Assembly: GCA_947589435.1 (NCBI GenBank)
Contig: CANQBI010000015.1
Coordinates: 1-40,320 of the forward strand
Reading direction: 5' to 3'
DNA from: an uncultured Bacilli bacterium
GTDB taxonomy: Bacteria > Bacillota_I > Bacilli_A > RF39 > UBA660
Length of the DNA: 40,320 nt
The notes under the pieces: generated by a model
What the model saw: only the letters and a program-made list of their open reading frames with translations
Database searches by the model: none
What the model was told of the DNA's origin: nothing
Position numbers and translations under genes: made by a program
In this document: positions 1 through 8,821 of the stretch, in pieces
How positions within the stretch are numbered: the stretch's first letter is position 1
Layout: every line of letters starts with the position of its first letter

Positions 1-89
1 TACACAATATTATTAGACATGTAAACCAAAAATCATCAATTTTATATCAAATATTTTAAAAAATACGGAAACTCAAACAAATTTTACCC

Positions 90-118
90 TTGCAATACCC
101 TTAATTTAAGTGTATAAT
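90..118 (+). promoter_or_regulatory. sigma-A promoter of the first gene
   Basis: TTGCAA (90-95) and TATAAT (113-118) are separated by 17 bp, and lie just upstream of the gene starting at 152. Confidence 0.7.
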
Positions 119-151
119 GTTTGAGTGTTTGAAAAGAAGTGGGGTTTTAAA

Positions 152-805
152 ATGACAGAAGAAAATTTAAGAGATTTGTTATGTTTAAATAAAATAGTAA
201 CTAATGAAGATTTAATGAATTTATATAATGTTTCGGAAGAAAGACTTAATCTTCTACTTTTAGCGTATGACAATATTGATGAAGTTAATGCTCTTTTATT
301 TAGTAAAAAATATAATATGGAATTAAATATTGTTAAAAGATTAAGTGAAATATTAGATGATAATGATTTATTTATGGTTTATTTCTATTATTTAGTTTTA
401 AGTAAATATGGGAAAGTTACGCCATATGTTATTGATAAACTTGAAGGTATTAGATGTGTTAAATATGCGGAATTAATGGAAGTATATAGAACTGTTGATG
501 AATATATTACCCCAGAAAGTGATTTAGAAAATGTGGTTTATAATTTAGTTAATTATGCAGAAGTTATATTTGAAAGTGCTATAGATATGAAAGAAGTTTA
601 TCGTTCTTTCATCTTAAGTAACTTAAAAGAATTTCAAAATTTAAAAGAATCTTTAAAAGTTTATGATAAAACCGAAGATTTACCTGTTAATGAAGTTTAT
701 CAAAATAAAAGTTTTACCGGTAAGAAATTAACCCGTAATAAAGCGAAAAAGATTAATCATTTAATTATGAAATTTAAAGCTAAAAATAAAGTAGTGGCTT
801 CTTAA
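152..805 (+). CDS. hypothetical protein, helical
   Basis: I do not recognise this protein. The frame is open from a GTG at 125, but the ATG at 152 is preferred because a G-rich ribosome site (AGTGGGG, about 138-144) sits at normal spacing before it; the GTG lies almost on the promoter. The product is about 217 residues, acidic in the body and strongly basic at the C-terminus (Lys-rich, including KKLTRNKAKK), without signal peptide or membrane segment. It is rich in Leu, Glu and Asn and probably all-helical and cytoplasmic; the basic tail might contact nucleic acid, which is a guess. It is a monocistronic unit with its own promoter and a terminator overlapping the stop codon. Confidence 0.8.
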   Translation: MTEENLRDLLCLNKIVTNEDLMNLYNVSEERLNLLLLAYDNIDEVNALLFSKKYNMELNIVKRLSEILDDNDLFMVYFYYLVLSKYGKVTPYVIDKLEGIRCVKYAELMEVYRTVDEYITPESDLENVVYNLVNYAEVIFESAIDMKEVYRSFILSNLKEFQNLKESLKVYDKTEDLPVNEVYQNKSFTGKKLTRNKAKKINHLIMKFKAKNKVVAS

Positions 806-832
806 AAGTTGGGATTTACCCATCTTTTTTTT
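804..832 (+). terminator. Rho-independent terminator
   Basis: AAAAGTTGGG-attta-CCCATCTTTT forms a 10-bp stem with one mismatch, followed by a T run. It overlaps the stop codon of the upstream gene. Confidence 0.65.
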
Positions 833-859
833 GATATTTATTTATGGTATACTTATAAT
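831..859 (+). promoter_or_regulatory. promoter of the desulfurase-thiI unit
   Basis: TTGATA (831-836), 17 bp, TATAAT (854-859). A GAGGGTGA ribosome site follows before the ATG at 876. Confidence 0.75.
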
Positions 860-875
860 ATAAGAGGGTGATTAA

Positions 876-1985
876 ATGACATATCTTGATTATAGTGAAA
901 CAACACCAATTTCTTTAGATGCTCTAGATACTTATAATAAAATATCCAAAGATTATCCATCATCTATTTATGCTTTAAATAGTTTAGGAGAGTCTTCCAA
1001 GAAATTACTTGAAGATGCCACTAAAGAAATAAGTAATATGTTTCATATTATGGATAGTGAAATTATTTATACCAATGGGGCAAGTGTCGCGAATAACATG
1101 GCTTTAATTGGAGTGGCCCTATCTAATCACAAAAGAGGAAAACATATTATTGTTTCCAAACTTGAACATCCTTCCATCTATCAAATATGTCATTATTTAG
1201 AAACCCTAGGCTTTGAAATAAGTTATGTCGGTAATGATGAAGATGGTTTAATTAGTTTTGATGAATTAAAAAATTTAATTAGAGAAGATACCATTTTAGT
1301 AAGTATCAGTGCTGTTAATTACGAAACGGGCGTAAGACAACCTTTAAAGATGTTAAGGCAAATTATTAAAAAAGAAAATGATCAAACTTTATTTCATTCG
1401 GATTTATCCCAAGCAATAGGCAAGATGAGTGTAAATTTCAGGGATATTGATTTAGGTAGTGTGAGTGCCCATAAGTTTTATGGACCCAAAGGAATTGGTT
1501 TTCTATATAAAAACAATTTAGTTAATATTACACCTTTAATGTATGGGGCTAAAAAGGCTGGTGAACTTCCTTGGACATTACCTTTACCTTTAATTGTGAG
1601 TATGAAAGAGGCTTTAAAGGTATCTATTAGAGATTTAGAAAAAAGAGAAAAATATATAAATTTACTTAATGAAAGAGTTATAAGTAAATTAGAAAAATTA
1701 GAAGGCATAAAGATTAATAAAACTAAATATTCTATTCCGCATATCATTAGTTTAAGTTTTGATTCTGTTTCCTCTCAAGCCCTTGCCAATGCTTTATCTA
1801 ATCATGATATTTTTGTTAGTGTGAATAAACCAGGGGAGATATCTAGTAGTGTGATGGCTATCTATAATGATATAGATAGAAGTAAATCTTGTATGCGCAT
1901 AAGTTTATCCCATTTAACTACCGTGTTAGAAATTAATAGATTTTTAGAGATTTTTGAAGTAGAATATAAAAGACTTAAAATTTAA
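876..1985 (+). CDS. cysteine desulfurase-like PLP enzyme (NifS/IscS family), catalytic Cys apparently absent
   Basis: This is a class V aminotransferase-fold protein of normal length (369 aa). The PLP lysine is in SAHKFYGPKG (Lys200); the cofactor-contacting residues are in EHPS (His98), NYETG (148-152) and HSDLSQAIGK (Asp176, Gln179). Family members normally deliver sulfur from cysteine through a persulfide on a loop Cys in a GSACSS-type motif. Here the aligned stretch is GEISSSVM (320-327) with Ser in the Cys position, and the only cysteines are at about 105 and 339. The RSGT-type substrate loop is also altered (LPWTLP). It lies 14 bp before thiI, the usual pairing in Firmicutes, where the desulfurase feeds ThiI. 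It may use a different Cys, be a degenerate partner, or act as another PLP enzyme. Confidence 0.85.
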   Translation: MTYLDYSETTPISLDALDTYNKISKDYPSSIYALNSLGESSKKLLEDATKEISNMFHIMDSEIIYTNGASVANNMALIGVALSNHKRGKHIIVSKLEHPSIYQICHYLETLGFEISYVGNDEDGLISFDELKNLIREDTILVSISAVNYETGVRQPLKMLRQIIKKENDQTLFHSDLSQAIGKMSVNFRDIDLGSVSAHKFYGPKGIGFLYKNNLVNITPLMYGAKKAGELPWTLPLPLIVSMKEALKVSIRDLEKREKYINLLNERVISKLEKLEGIKINKTKYSIPHIISLSFDSVSSQALANALSNHDIFVSVNKPGEISSSVMAIYNDIDRSKSCMRISLSHLTTVLEINRFLEIFEVEYKRLKI

Positions 1986-1999
1986 TTGGTGGTGGTTTA

Positions 2000-3181
2000 A
2001 TGGAAAAAGTTATATTTTTAAAGTATGGCGAGTTATCAACTAAAAAAGATAATCGCAATTTTTTCATCAAAAAATTAAATGAAAATATTTTAAGTATTTT
2101 AAAAGATGTTAAAATAGAATATGATTTTGGGAGAATGTTTATTTATCCAAATAATGCTAATTATGATGAGGTAATTGAGAAACTTCAAAATATTTTTGGT
2201 ATTCATGAAATAGTGGTAGCTTATAAGTTTTTGGATAGAGAAGTAGATTCTATAAAGAAGAATATTTTAACTTTAATTAAAGATAAAGAATTTAAGACTT
2301 TTAAAGTAGAAGTAAAAAGAAGTGATAAAAAATATCCTGTTGATGGGATGACTTTAAGAAAAGACCTTGGGGCTTTTATCTTAAAAAATAAAGAAAATAT
2401 TAAAGTTGATGTTAATAATCCAGAAGTAGTAGTAAATGTCGAAATAAGACTTAATGAAGTTTTAATTTACATGGATACCATTAAAGGTTTAGGAGGATAT
2501 CCAGTTGGTACCCAAGGAAAAGGCCTTTTAATGTTAAGTGGAGGAATAGATTCCCCTGTGGCGGGATATCTAGCTATTAAAAGAGGGATAAAACTCGAAG
2601 CTATTTATTTTGAAAGCCCTCCTCATACAAGCCTTAATGCTTTAAATAAAGTTAAAAGTTTAGCTAAAATTTTAACCAAATATAATGGCGAATTAAAATT
2701 GCATATTATAAATTTTACGGAAATTCAAGAAGAAATATATAAGAATATGCCTCACGAATATTTAATTACGATTATGCGGAGGATGATGTACCGCATTGGA
2801 GCCATCATTGCCTCAAGAAGAAAGGCTAAAGTTTTAATTAATGGGGAAAGTATTGGGCAAGTTGCTAGTCAAACTTTAACGAGTATGTATGTTGTTAATG
2901 AAGTAGTCAGAATGCCCGTTATAAGACCTTTATGTTGTTTTGATAAGTTAGAAATTATTGCTTTATCCAAACAAATTGGGGCTTATGAAACAAGTATCTT
3001 ACCATATGAAGATTGCTGTACAATTTTTGTGCCTGACCATCCTGTTATAAATCCCGAACTTGATAAAGCTCAAGAATATGAAAGAAAAATAGATTATGAA
3101 GAAATGATTTATAAGGCTATAAGAAATGAAAAGGTTTTAACGATTAAAGGTGAGGAAGAAGAATTTTCGGATATCTTATAA
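2000..3181 (+). CDS. thiI: tRNA 4-thiouridine synthetase ThiI
   Basis: ThiI adenylates U8 of tRNA and replaces its oxygen with sulfur to form 4-thiouridine. The protein (393 aa) has an N-terminal ferredoxin-like/THUMP region (about 1-165), an ATP-binding PP-loop SGGIDSPVAG (180-189), the NGESIGQVASQTL motif (281-293) and PYEDCCTIFVP with the conserved catalytic Cys (339/340). It ends without a rhodanese domain, as in Bacillus ThiI, so sulfur must come directly from a desulfurase. The gene directly upstream is the obvious candidate donor, but it lacks the usual catalytic Cys. The start follows a GGTGGTGG ribosome site. Confidence 0.95.
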   Translation: MEKVIFLKYGELSTKKDNRNFFIKKLNENILSILKDVKIEYDFGRMFIYPNNANYDEVIEKLQNIFGIHEIVVAYKFLDREVDSIKKNILTLIKDKEFKTFKVEVKRSDKKYPVDGMTLRKDLGAFILKNKENIKVDVNNPEVVVNVEIRLNEVLIYMDTIKGLGGYPVGTQGKGLLMLSGGIDSPVAGYLAIKRGIKLEAIYFESPPHTSLNALNKVKSLAKILTKYNGELKLHIINFTEIQEEIYKNMPHEYLITIMRRMMYRIGAIIASRRKAKVLINGESIGQVASQTLTSMYVVNEVVRMPVIRPLCCFDKLEIIALSKQIGAYETSILPYEDCCTIFVPDHPVINPELDKAQEYERKIDYEEMIYKAIRNEKVLTIKGEEEEFSDIL

Positions 3182-3226
3182 GTATTAAAATAATATTTTA
3201 AGCCATATTAATAATGGTGAAGAGAT

Positions 3227-3412
3227 ATGCTTAAAAATAATCGTTTTATGCGTGGTCAAAATATTTTAGATAATACATACAAAGGAAGAATGAATAACTA
3301 TTTTAATCCTTTTGAATATAATTTAGAAAGTGAGTATCGTGATAGAGGTAATAGTGATATAACAAGTAGGAAAACAACGGCTCATGAAGAAAGATTTAAG
3401 AAAAATAAATGA
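3227..3412 (+). CDS. small hypothetical protein, basic
   Basis: A 61-residue hydrophilic protein rich in Asn, Arg and Lys, starting MLKNNRFMRG, with no membrane segment. GGTGAAGAG before the ATG is a reasonable ribosome site. It lies 45 bp after thiI and before a terminator, so it is probably the last gene of that unit. No family recognised; it could be a lineage-specific small protein. Confidence 0.65.
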   Translation: MLKNNRFMRGQNILDNTYKGRMNNYFNPFEYNLESEYRDRGNSDITSRKTTAHEERFKKNK

Positions 3413-3446
3413 AGAAGAGTTAAATTTGACATAATTCTTCTTTTTT
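3411..3446 (+). terminator. probable terminator
   Basis: GAAGAA (3411-3416) and TTCTTC (3435-3440) can pair and are followed by T6. The loop is long, so the call is moderate. Confidence 0.45.
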
Positions 3447-3451
3447 CTTGG

Positions 3452-3480
3452 TTTACAAACTTTAAGAAATTCTTTATAAT
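3452..3480 (+). promoter_or_regulatory. ackA promoter
   Basis: TTTACA (3452-3457), 17 bp, TATAAT (3475-3480), 20 bp before the ackA start, with AGAGGTG as ribosome site. Confidence 0.75.
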
Positions 3481-3500
3481 GTTAATAGAGGTGTAAATGT

Positions 3501-4700
3501 ATGAAAATTTTATCAGTAAATGCTGGAAGTTCATCTTTAAAATTTAATTTAATTAGTCTTCCAGAAGAAAAAGAATTAATAAGTGGTTATTTTGAAAAAA
3601 TTGGTTTAGAGGATAGTTTCTATTCCATTAAAATAAATGGCGAAAAAGTTAAGAAAGTCACTTCCGTTAAAGACCATAGTGAGGCGATTAAATATTTAAT
3701 TCAAGAATTATATGATAATAAAGTCATTAGTTCTTTAGAAGAAATTGATGGTGTTGGTCATCGTTTAGTGCATGGGGGAGATAAATATAATAAATCTGTT
3801 ATTATCGATGATGATGTTATTAAAACAGTGAGTGACTTAGCTAGCTTAGCCCCTCTTCATAATCCGGCCAATATTGTGGGAGTTAAGGCATTTAAAGAAG
3901 CGATGCCTAACACACCAATGGTCGGAGTATTCGATACGGCTTTCCATCAAACAATGGAAGAAAAAGAATTCTTATATCCCGTACCTAAAGAATGGTATCA
4001 AAAATATAGTGTAAGAAAATATGGTTTTCATGGAACAAGCCATAGATATATTACTTTAAAAGTTCAAGAAATGTTAGGTAAAGAAAATGTTAATATCATT
4101 AGTTGTCATATTGGAAGTGGAGGAAGTCTATGCTGTATAAAGAACGGCAAAAGCATTGATACTACGATGGGCTTTAGTCCTAATGCCGGAATTATGATGG
4201 GAACAAGATGTGGGGATATTGATTATTCTTTAATTCCTTATGTTATGGAAAAATCCGGAATGACAATAAAAGAAGTCGATAATGCTTTAAATAAACAAAG
4301 TGGACTACTTGCCATGAGTGAAAAATATTCTGACCATAGAGATATTGAAGAAGGTATGGCTAAAGGCGATGCCGCTTGTACTCTTGCGAATGATATGTAC
4401 ATCGATAGAATAGTATCTTATATTGCCCGTTATTATGTTAAACTTGAAGGAAAAGTTGATGCTTTAGTATTTACGGCTGGTTTAGGGGAAAATGCTCGTG
4501 AGTTCCGAGAGGCTATCCTTAATAAACTTGCTTGTCTAAATATTGTTCTTGATAAGGAAGAAAATAGTAAAATAGCTTCTTACTTAGATAAACATGAAGG
4601 TAAGATTTCCGCATCTAATTCAAGTGTTCCAGTTTATGTTATTCCAACTAATGAAGAATTAATGATTGCTTTAGATACAATGGAATTAATAAGTAAGTAG
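3501..4700 (+). CDS. ackA: acetate kinase
   Basis: Acetate kinase converts acetyl phosphate and ADP to acetate and ATP, a main energy-yielding step in fermenting Firmicutes. The 399-residue length is typical. Diagnostic motifs are the N-terminal ILSVNAGSSSLKF, GHRLVHGG (about 85-95), FDTAFH (about 143-148), KYGFHGTSHRY (about 173-183), the nucleotide-binding GSGGS and the C-terminal TAGLGENA. The gene starts a run of tightly packed genes; the next start abuts its stop codon, so translational coupling is likely. Phosphotransacetylase is not in the window. Confidence 0.97.
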   Translation: MKILSVNAGSSSLKFNLISLPEEKELISGYFEKIGLEDSFYSIKINGEKVKKVTSVKDHSEAIKYLIQELYDNKVISSLEEIDGVGHRLVHGGDKYNKSVIIDDDVIKTVSDLASLAPLHNPANIVGVKAFKEAMPNTPMVGVFDTAFHQTMEEKEFLYPVPKEWYQKYSVRKYGFHGTSHRYITLKVQEMLGKENVNIISCHIGSGGSLCCIKNGKSIDTTMGFSPNAGIMMGTRCGDIDYSLIPYVMEKSGMTIKEVDNALNKQSGLLAMSEKYSDHRDIEEGMAKGDAACTLANDMYIDRIVSYIARYYVKLEGKVDALVFTAGLGENAREFREAILNKLACLNIVLDKEENSKIASYLDKHEGKISASNSSVPVYVIPTNEELMIALDTMELISK

Positions 4701-5678
4701 GTGGTTTTTATAATAAATAAAAATTTACTTAAAAATATATATAAAGAAATTAAGAAGTACGATGAAATAGTTATTGCGAGACACATCGGACCGGATCCTG
4801 ACGCCATTTGTAGTCAAATTGCTTTAAGAGACTCCATTAAAGAAACTTTTCCGGATAAAAAGGTTTATGCTGTCGGAGCAGGTGTCGCTAAATTTAAAAA
4901 GTTTGGTAATCTTAATAAAGTTAATTATGAAGAACTTCATAATCCTTTATTAGTGGTTTTAGATGTGCCTAATTTATATCGGGTTGATGGCATTGAAGGA
5001 TTAAAATACGAAGCCATTTTAAAAATAGACCATCATCCTAAAGAAGATATTGTGGGTATTGTCGATTGGACCGATACGGAAAAATCTAGTACTTGTCAAA
5101 TGGTTAGTGAACTAATTTTATATACAAAATTAGTTTTAACTAAAAAAGTAGCGGAAAACCTATTCTTAGGCATGGTTTCCGATAGTGAAAGATTTTCTTT
5201 AAAAAATACGACATATGAAACTTTAGATACCGCAAAAGAATTAATAAAAGAAAGTGGTATTGAGTTTACATCTTTATATGATATGTTATATACAAGACCT
5301 CTAGGAGAACATAAATTTATGGCTTATATTACCAATAATTTAGTGGTCGATGAAAATAAATTTGCTTATATTGTGATAGATGATGCTACTTTAAAAGAAT
5401 ATAATGTCGATGTGGCAACACCTTCTAATTTAATCAATAATTATAATTTTATTGAAGAAATTATGGTCTGGGCATTTATTACCGAAGATGTCAAAAATAA
5501 TCAATATAAAGTAAGTATAAGAAGCCGGGGACCAATAATAAATGAAATAGCCAGTCATTATCATGGTGGAGGTCATAAGTTTGCGAGTGGAGCCAAAGTC
5601 ATGAATAAAGAAGAAATTGATAACTTAGTTAAAGATTTAAGTAAAGCGTGTCAAGATTATGGAGATAAAAGGTTATAA
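4701..5678 (+). CDS. nrnA: DHH/DHHA1 phosphoesterase, NrnA-like oligoribonuclease
   Basis: NrnA-type enzymes hydrolyse nanoRNAs and/or pAp or cyclic-dinucleotide breakdown products. DHH motifs are HIGPDPDA (about 29-36), LDVPN, KIDHHP and SDSERFS; the C-terminal DHHA1 motif is HYHGGGHKFASGA. Length (325 aa) fits the family. The start is uncertain: the GTG at 4701 directly follows the ackA stop, but the only good ribosome site, AGGTGG (4699-4704), overlaps that GTG and is better placed for a non-standard AUA at 4710. Coupled GTG initiation is the conservative choice. It overlaps recX by 20 bp. The NrnA rather than GdpP/DhhP assignment rests on overall length and lack of other domains. Confidence 0.9.
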   Translation: MVFIINKNLLKNIYKEIKKYDEIVIARHIGPDPDAICSQIALRDSIKETFPDKKVYAVGAGVAKFKKFGNLNKVNYEELHNPLLVVLDVPNLYRVDGIEGLKYEAILKIDHHPKEDIVGIVDWTDTEKSSTCQMVSELILYTKLVLTKKVAENLFLGMVSDSERFSLKNTTYETLDTAKELIKESGIEFTSLYDMLYTRPLGEHKFMAYITNNLVVDENKFAYIVIDDATLKEYNVDVATPSNLINNYNFIEEIMVWAFITEDVKNNQYKVSIRSRGPIINEIASHYHGGGHKFASGAKVMNKEEIDNLVKDLSKACQDYGDKRL

Positions 5679-6393
5679 AAAGATAAAAAGTAATTTATAT
5701 GAAATTACTTTTAAAGATAATACCAAAATAAAATTATATGATGATATAATTTTAAAACATAATTTATTATTAACTAATGTTATAACTAAAGAAGAGTTAG
5801 ATAAAATAATTCAAGATAATAGTTATTTAGAAAGTTATTATGAAGCTTTAAAATACTTAAATACTAAATTAAGAACGGAAAAAGAAATTAGAAAGAAATT
5901 AAAAGATTACTCCAAAGAGGCCGTTAATTATACAATTGAAAGATTAAAGGGCGAAAAATATTTAAATGATGAAGTCTATATTAAGGCTTATGTTAATGAT
6001 GCCATAAATTTAAAATTAATGGGACCAAATAAAATCTTATATGAACTTAAAAAATTAGGTTTTAAAGAATCGGATATTTTAAATTATTTAAATACTTTTA
6101 ATGCTCAAGTATGGAATGAAAAAATAAATAATTATATTAAGAAAAAAATTAATAGTAATCATAATTTATCTAATTATATGTTAAAACAAAAGATTATTAA
6201 AGATTTAAGTAATAAAGGATTTTATAAAGAAGATATTTTAAATATTTTAGAAGAATATTCTTTTCCTAGTGAAAATATGATTTATGAGAAAGAGTATGAA
6301 AAATTAAAAAATAAATATCAAAAAAAATATAGTGGTAATGATTTAGAAAATAAAATTAAAGCCACTTTATATCAAAAAGGATTTAGAAAGTGA
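5659..6393 (+). CDS. recX: RecX-family regulator
   Basis: RecX binds RecA filaments and limits recombination and coprotease activity. The family signature is visible in LRTEKEIRKKLKDYS and the following LKGEKYLNDEVYIKAYV and GPNKILYELKKLGF segments, which form tandem three-helix repeats over about 70-230. The 244-residue length is in the range of the longer Firmicutes RecX. The ATG lies within the end of the preceding DHH gene (20-bp overlap), indicating coupled translation. No recA is in the window. Confidence 0.85.
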   Translation: MEIKGYKKIKSNLYEITFKDNTKIKLYDDIILKHNLLLTNVITKEELDKIIQDNSYLESYYEALKYLNTKLRTEKEIRKKLKDYSKEAVNYTIERLKGEKYLNDEVYIKAYVNDAINLKLMGPNKILYELKKLGFKESDILNYLNTFNAQVWNEKINNYIKKKINSNHNLSNYMLKQKIIKDLSNKGFYKEDILNILEEYSFPSENMIYEKEYEKLKNKYQKKYSGNDLENKIKATLYQKGFRK

Positions 6394-6397
6394 TAAG

Positions 6398-6901
6398 ATG
6401 ATTTTTAAGCATAAATTAAAAAATGAAAATATTGTTTTAGTAGATCATGGAATAAAGGAAGGCGATGTATTTCGCCTTCGTTATATTAATTTTCATAATT
6501 CGAAAAAGCATCCCGACCAATATGGTTTATTTGATATGTATTCCATGCCTTTTAAAATGCCTGAAGGAATGAATTTACTTGATGCTTTTAAAATCCTTTC
6601 TTATTTAATTAATTATTTTGAAGAAAAGTTTAATATTCCTAAGTTTAGTCCGGAGTCTCTTAAATTATTAGATAGGGCTTTAAATTATGAGGCTTTAGGT
6701 TTTCAAAAATACCCCGAACAATTAGAAGATACTTATGTAAATGATTTATTCATGGTAACTGGTAGTTTAAAAAAATTTACGGAGTCAAGCTATTATGAAA
6801 ATTATTTTAATTGGTATATTCCGAATATTACTATTAAAGAAATAAAAATTATTTATGATATTTATAATATTAAACCAAAAAGAAAAGTTTTGAATAAATA
6901 A
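6398..6901 (+). CDS. hypothetical protein
   Basis: A 167-residue protein not recognised as a known family. It has mixed composition, aromatic-rich segments (SSYYENYFNWYIP) and no signal peptide or membrane segment, so it is probably cytoplasmic. It starts 4 bp after recX and ends where the AGGAG ribosome site of the next gene begins, so it belongs to the ackA-to-phosphoesterase operon. No function can be assigned. Confidence 0.75.
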   Translation: MIFKHKLKNENIVLVDHGIKEGDVFRLRYINFHNSKKHPDQYGLFDMYSMPFKMPEGMNLLDAFKILSYLINYFEEKFNIPKFSPESLKLLDRALNYEALGFQKYPEQLEDTYVNDLFMVTGSLKKFTESSYYENYFNWYIPNITIKEIKIIYDIYNIKPKRKVLNK

Positions 6902-6909
6902 GGAGAATT

Positions 6910-7788
6910 ATGGAGTTATTTAATAATATCTTACAAATTAAAAAATACCACTTTAATATGGAAGGAGTATTTCCTTTAAATATTAAAGTTTTTTCAGATT
7001 TACATTATAGTAGTAATTTTAATATCAAAAAATTAGTTAAAATCTCTAAGGCTATAAAAGCGAGTAAAACAGATTATGTCATTATTCCTGGTGATTTAAT
7101 AGATACGGTTAATGTTATAAAAGATAAAGAAAAGTATCAAATTCTTCTTAATTGGTTAGAAGATTTAAGTAAAAACTCTAAAATTTTCTTTACTTTAGGT
7201 AATCATGATACATCTTATAAAGAGAAGGGTAAATGGTATTTAAAATATGAAAATACTTTTCTAGAAGATTTAAAGAAAAGAAATATTCTTATAGATAATT
7301 ACGAAGATAGTAAATTAATTATTCGAAAAATTAATTTACCTTATAGTTATTATTTTAATGAAAAGGAAAAAGAAGATAAAAATATTTTATTAAAAGAACT
7401 TAAAAACAATATTAATAATTTAACTAATTTACCAAAAGGGAAGTTAAAAATATTTGTCATGCATTCTCCCATTTATTTAACCGATAATGATGTATTAGAA
7501 TATTTAAAAGAATTTGATTTCATAATATGTGGTCATATGCATAATGGCCTTTTTATGCCTTTCTTACCATTTTTAAATTATACATTTGGGAATAGGGGTC
7601 TTATTAGTCCCAGTAAAAGATTATTTCCAAAGTTTGCTAAAGGTAAAAAAGAAATAAAAATAGATAATCATTATATTAACTTTATCATAAGTGGCGGAAT
7701 TACGAAAATTCAAGATTGTGCTCCGAATACTTTAAGGTGGGGTAATATGGCCTTTGTAATGCAAATGGATGAAATCGAAATTAATTAG
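6910..7788 (+). CDS. calcineurin-like metallophosphoesterase A
   Basis: The metallophosphatase motifs are in order: FSDLHYS (about 30-36), IPGDLID (about 58-64), TLGNHDT (about 96-102), MHSP (about 185) and GHMHNG (about 212-217), covering the di-metal site. At 292 residues without signal peptide it is a cytoplasmic enzyme similar to the YkuE/YaeI-type phosphoesterases. Substrate unknown. It is the last gene of the ackA operon and has a close paralog directly downstream. Start chosen by AGGAG at 6901-6905. Confidence 0.85.
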   Translation: MELFNNILQIKKYHFNMEGVFPLNIKVFSDLHYSSNFNIKKLVKISKAIKASKTDYVIIPGDLIDTVNVIKDKEKYQILLNWLEDLSKNSKIFFTLGNHDTSYKEKGKWYLKYENTFLEDLKKRNILIDNYEDSKLIIRKINLPYSYYFNEKEKEDKNILLKELKNNINNLTNLPKGKLKIFVMHSPIYLTDNDVLEYLKEFDFIICGHMHNGLFMPFLPFLNYTFGNRGLISPSKRLFPKFAKGKKEIKIDNHYINFIISGGITKIQDCAPNTLRWGNMAFVMQMDEIEIN

Positions 7789-7817
7789 TTGGCAAAATAA
7801 ATATATTGTGCTATAAT
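7789..7817 (+). promoter_or_regulatory. promoter of the second metallophosphoesterase
   Basis: TTGGCA (7789-7794), 17 bp, TATAAT (7812-7817), then GAAAGGGG before the ATG at 7845. The -35 overlaps the stop codon region of the upstream paralog. Confidence 0.7.
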
Positions 7818-7844
7818 AATCCCTAATTTGAAAGGGGTTTTTAA

Positions 7845-8759
7845 ATGTTTTCATTAGATAAGAAAATGATTTTAGAAAAATACAAATTTATAAAAGAATC
7901 TTTACCACAAGTAGATGTTAAAGTGGTATCAGATATTCATTATAGTCCTAGTTTTGATTATTCAAAATTATCCACTATATTAGATGTTTTGAATGCTACT
8001 CCAACCAATTATGTTTGTATACCAGGAGATTTACTTGATAGTACCGATGTTTTAAATAATTATGAGTTAAGAATAAAATTATTAGATTGGTTAAACTATT
8101 TAGCTAATCAATATCAAACATTTTTAACTTTAGGAAGTCATGATATAGCTTATAGGCAAGATAATAAATGGAATTTAGATTATCCAGTCTCTTTTTTAGA
8201 AGATGTTAAAGATATGGGAATAAATTTAGGATATTTTACTCCTTATTATGAAGATGATAATTTAATTGTTTATCAATTAGATTTACCTCTTTCATATTAC
8301 TATAGTAATAATGGTGATGAAAATGTTAATATCTTAATTAGTACTTTAGAAAACATTAAAGAAGATTTAGTTAATTTAAATAATAAGAAATTAAAAATAT
8401 TTATATGTCATTCCCCGTTATTTTTAACTAATGAAAAAGTTTTAGAATATTTACAAGAATTTGATTTATTAATATCTGGTCATATGCATAATGGCATGCT
8501 TTGTCCTTTTATTCCTTCCTTAAATCATATTTTGGGGAATTATGGTTTAATTTCTCCAAATAAAAAGTTATTCCCAGATAATGCTAAAGGAATAAAAGAA
8601 ATTAATGTTAATAATCATAACCTTTATTTAATTGTAAGTGGGGGAATTACCAAAATTCAAGATTGTGCTCCGAAAATTTTAAGATGGGGTAATGGGGCTT
8701 TTGCGATGCAAATGGATGATATTTTAGTAAACGGTCCAACTTTAAAGAGAAGTAGATAA
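7845..8759 (+). CDS. calcineurin-like metallophosphoesterase B, altered GNHD motif
   Basis: A tandem paralog of the preceding gene (304 aa) with colinear blocks such as HSPLFLT, GHMHNG, NYGLISPNK and ISGG/VSGGITKIQDCAPK. The motifs VSDIHYS, IPGDLLD, CHSP and SGHMHNG are intact, but the metal-bridging GNHD is TLGSHDI, with Ser replacing the metal-ligand Asn. This may change metal preference or rate, or mark a substrate-binding paralog. It has its own promoter and a terminator shared with the converging prsA-like gene, so it is a separate unit. Confidence 0.85.
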   Translation: MFSLDKKMILEKYKFIKESLPQVDVKVVSDIHYSPSFDYSKLSTILDVLNATPTNYVCIPGDLLDSTDVLNNYELRIKLLDWLNYLANQYQTFLTLGSHDIAYRQDNKWNLDYPVSFLEDVKDMGINLGYFTPYYEDDNLIVYQLDLPLSYYYSNNGDENVNILISTLENIKEDLVNLNNKKLKIFICHSPLFLTNEKVLEYLQEFDLLISGHMHNGMLCPFIPSLNHILGNYGLISPNKKLFPDNAKGIKEINVNNHNLYLIVSGGITKIQDCAPKILRWGNGAFAMQMDDILVNGPTLKRSR

Positions 8760-8796
8760 TACTTCTTTTTAATTAGGGTATATTTATTAGAAATAA

Positions 8797-8821
8797 AAAA
8801 GATTGGGGTTTCCAATCTTTT
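8797..8821. terminator. bidirectional terminator between converging genes
   Basis: AAAAGATTGG and CCAATCTTTT pair around a five-base loop. A runs and T runs on both sides let it serve both strands. It overlaps the stop codon of the minus-strand foldase gene. Confidence 0.8.
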
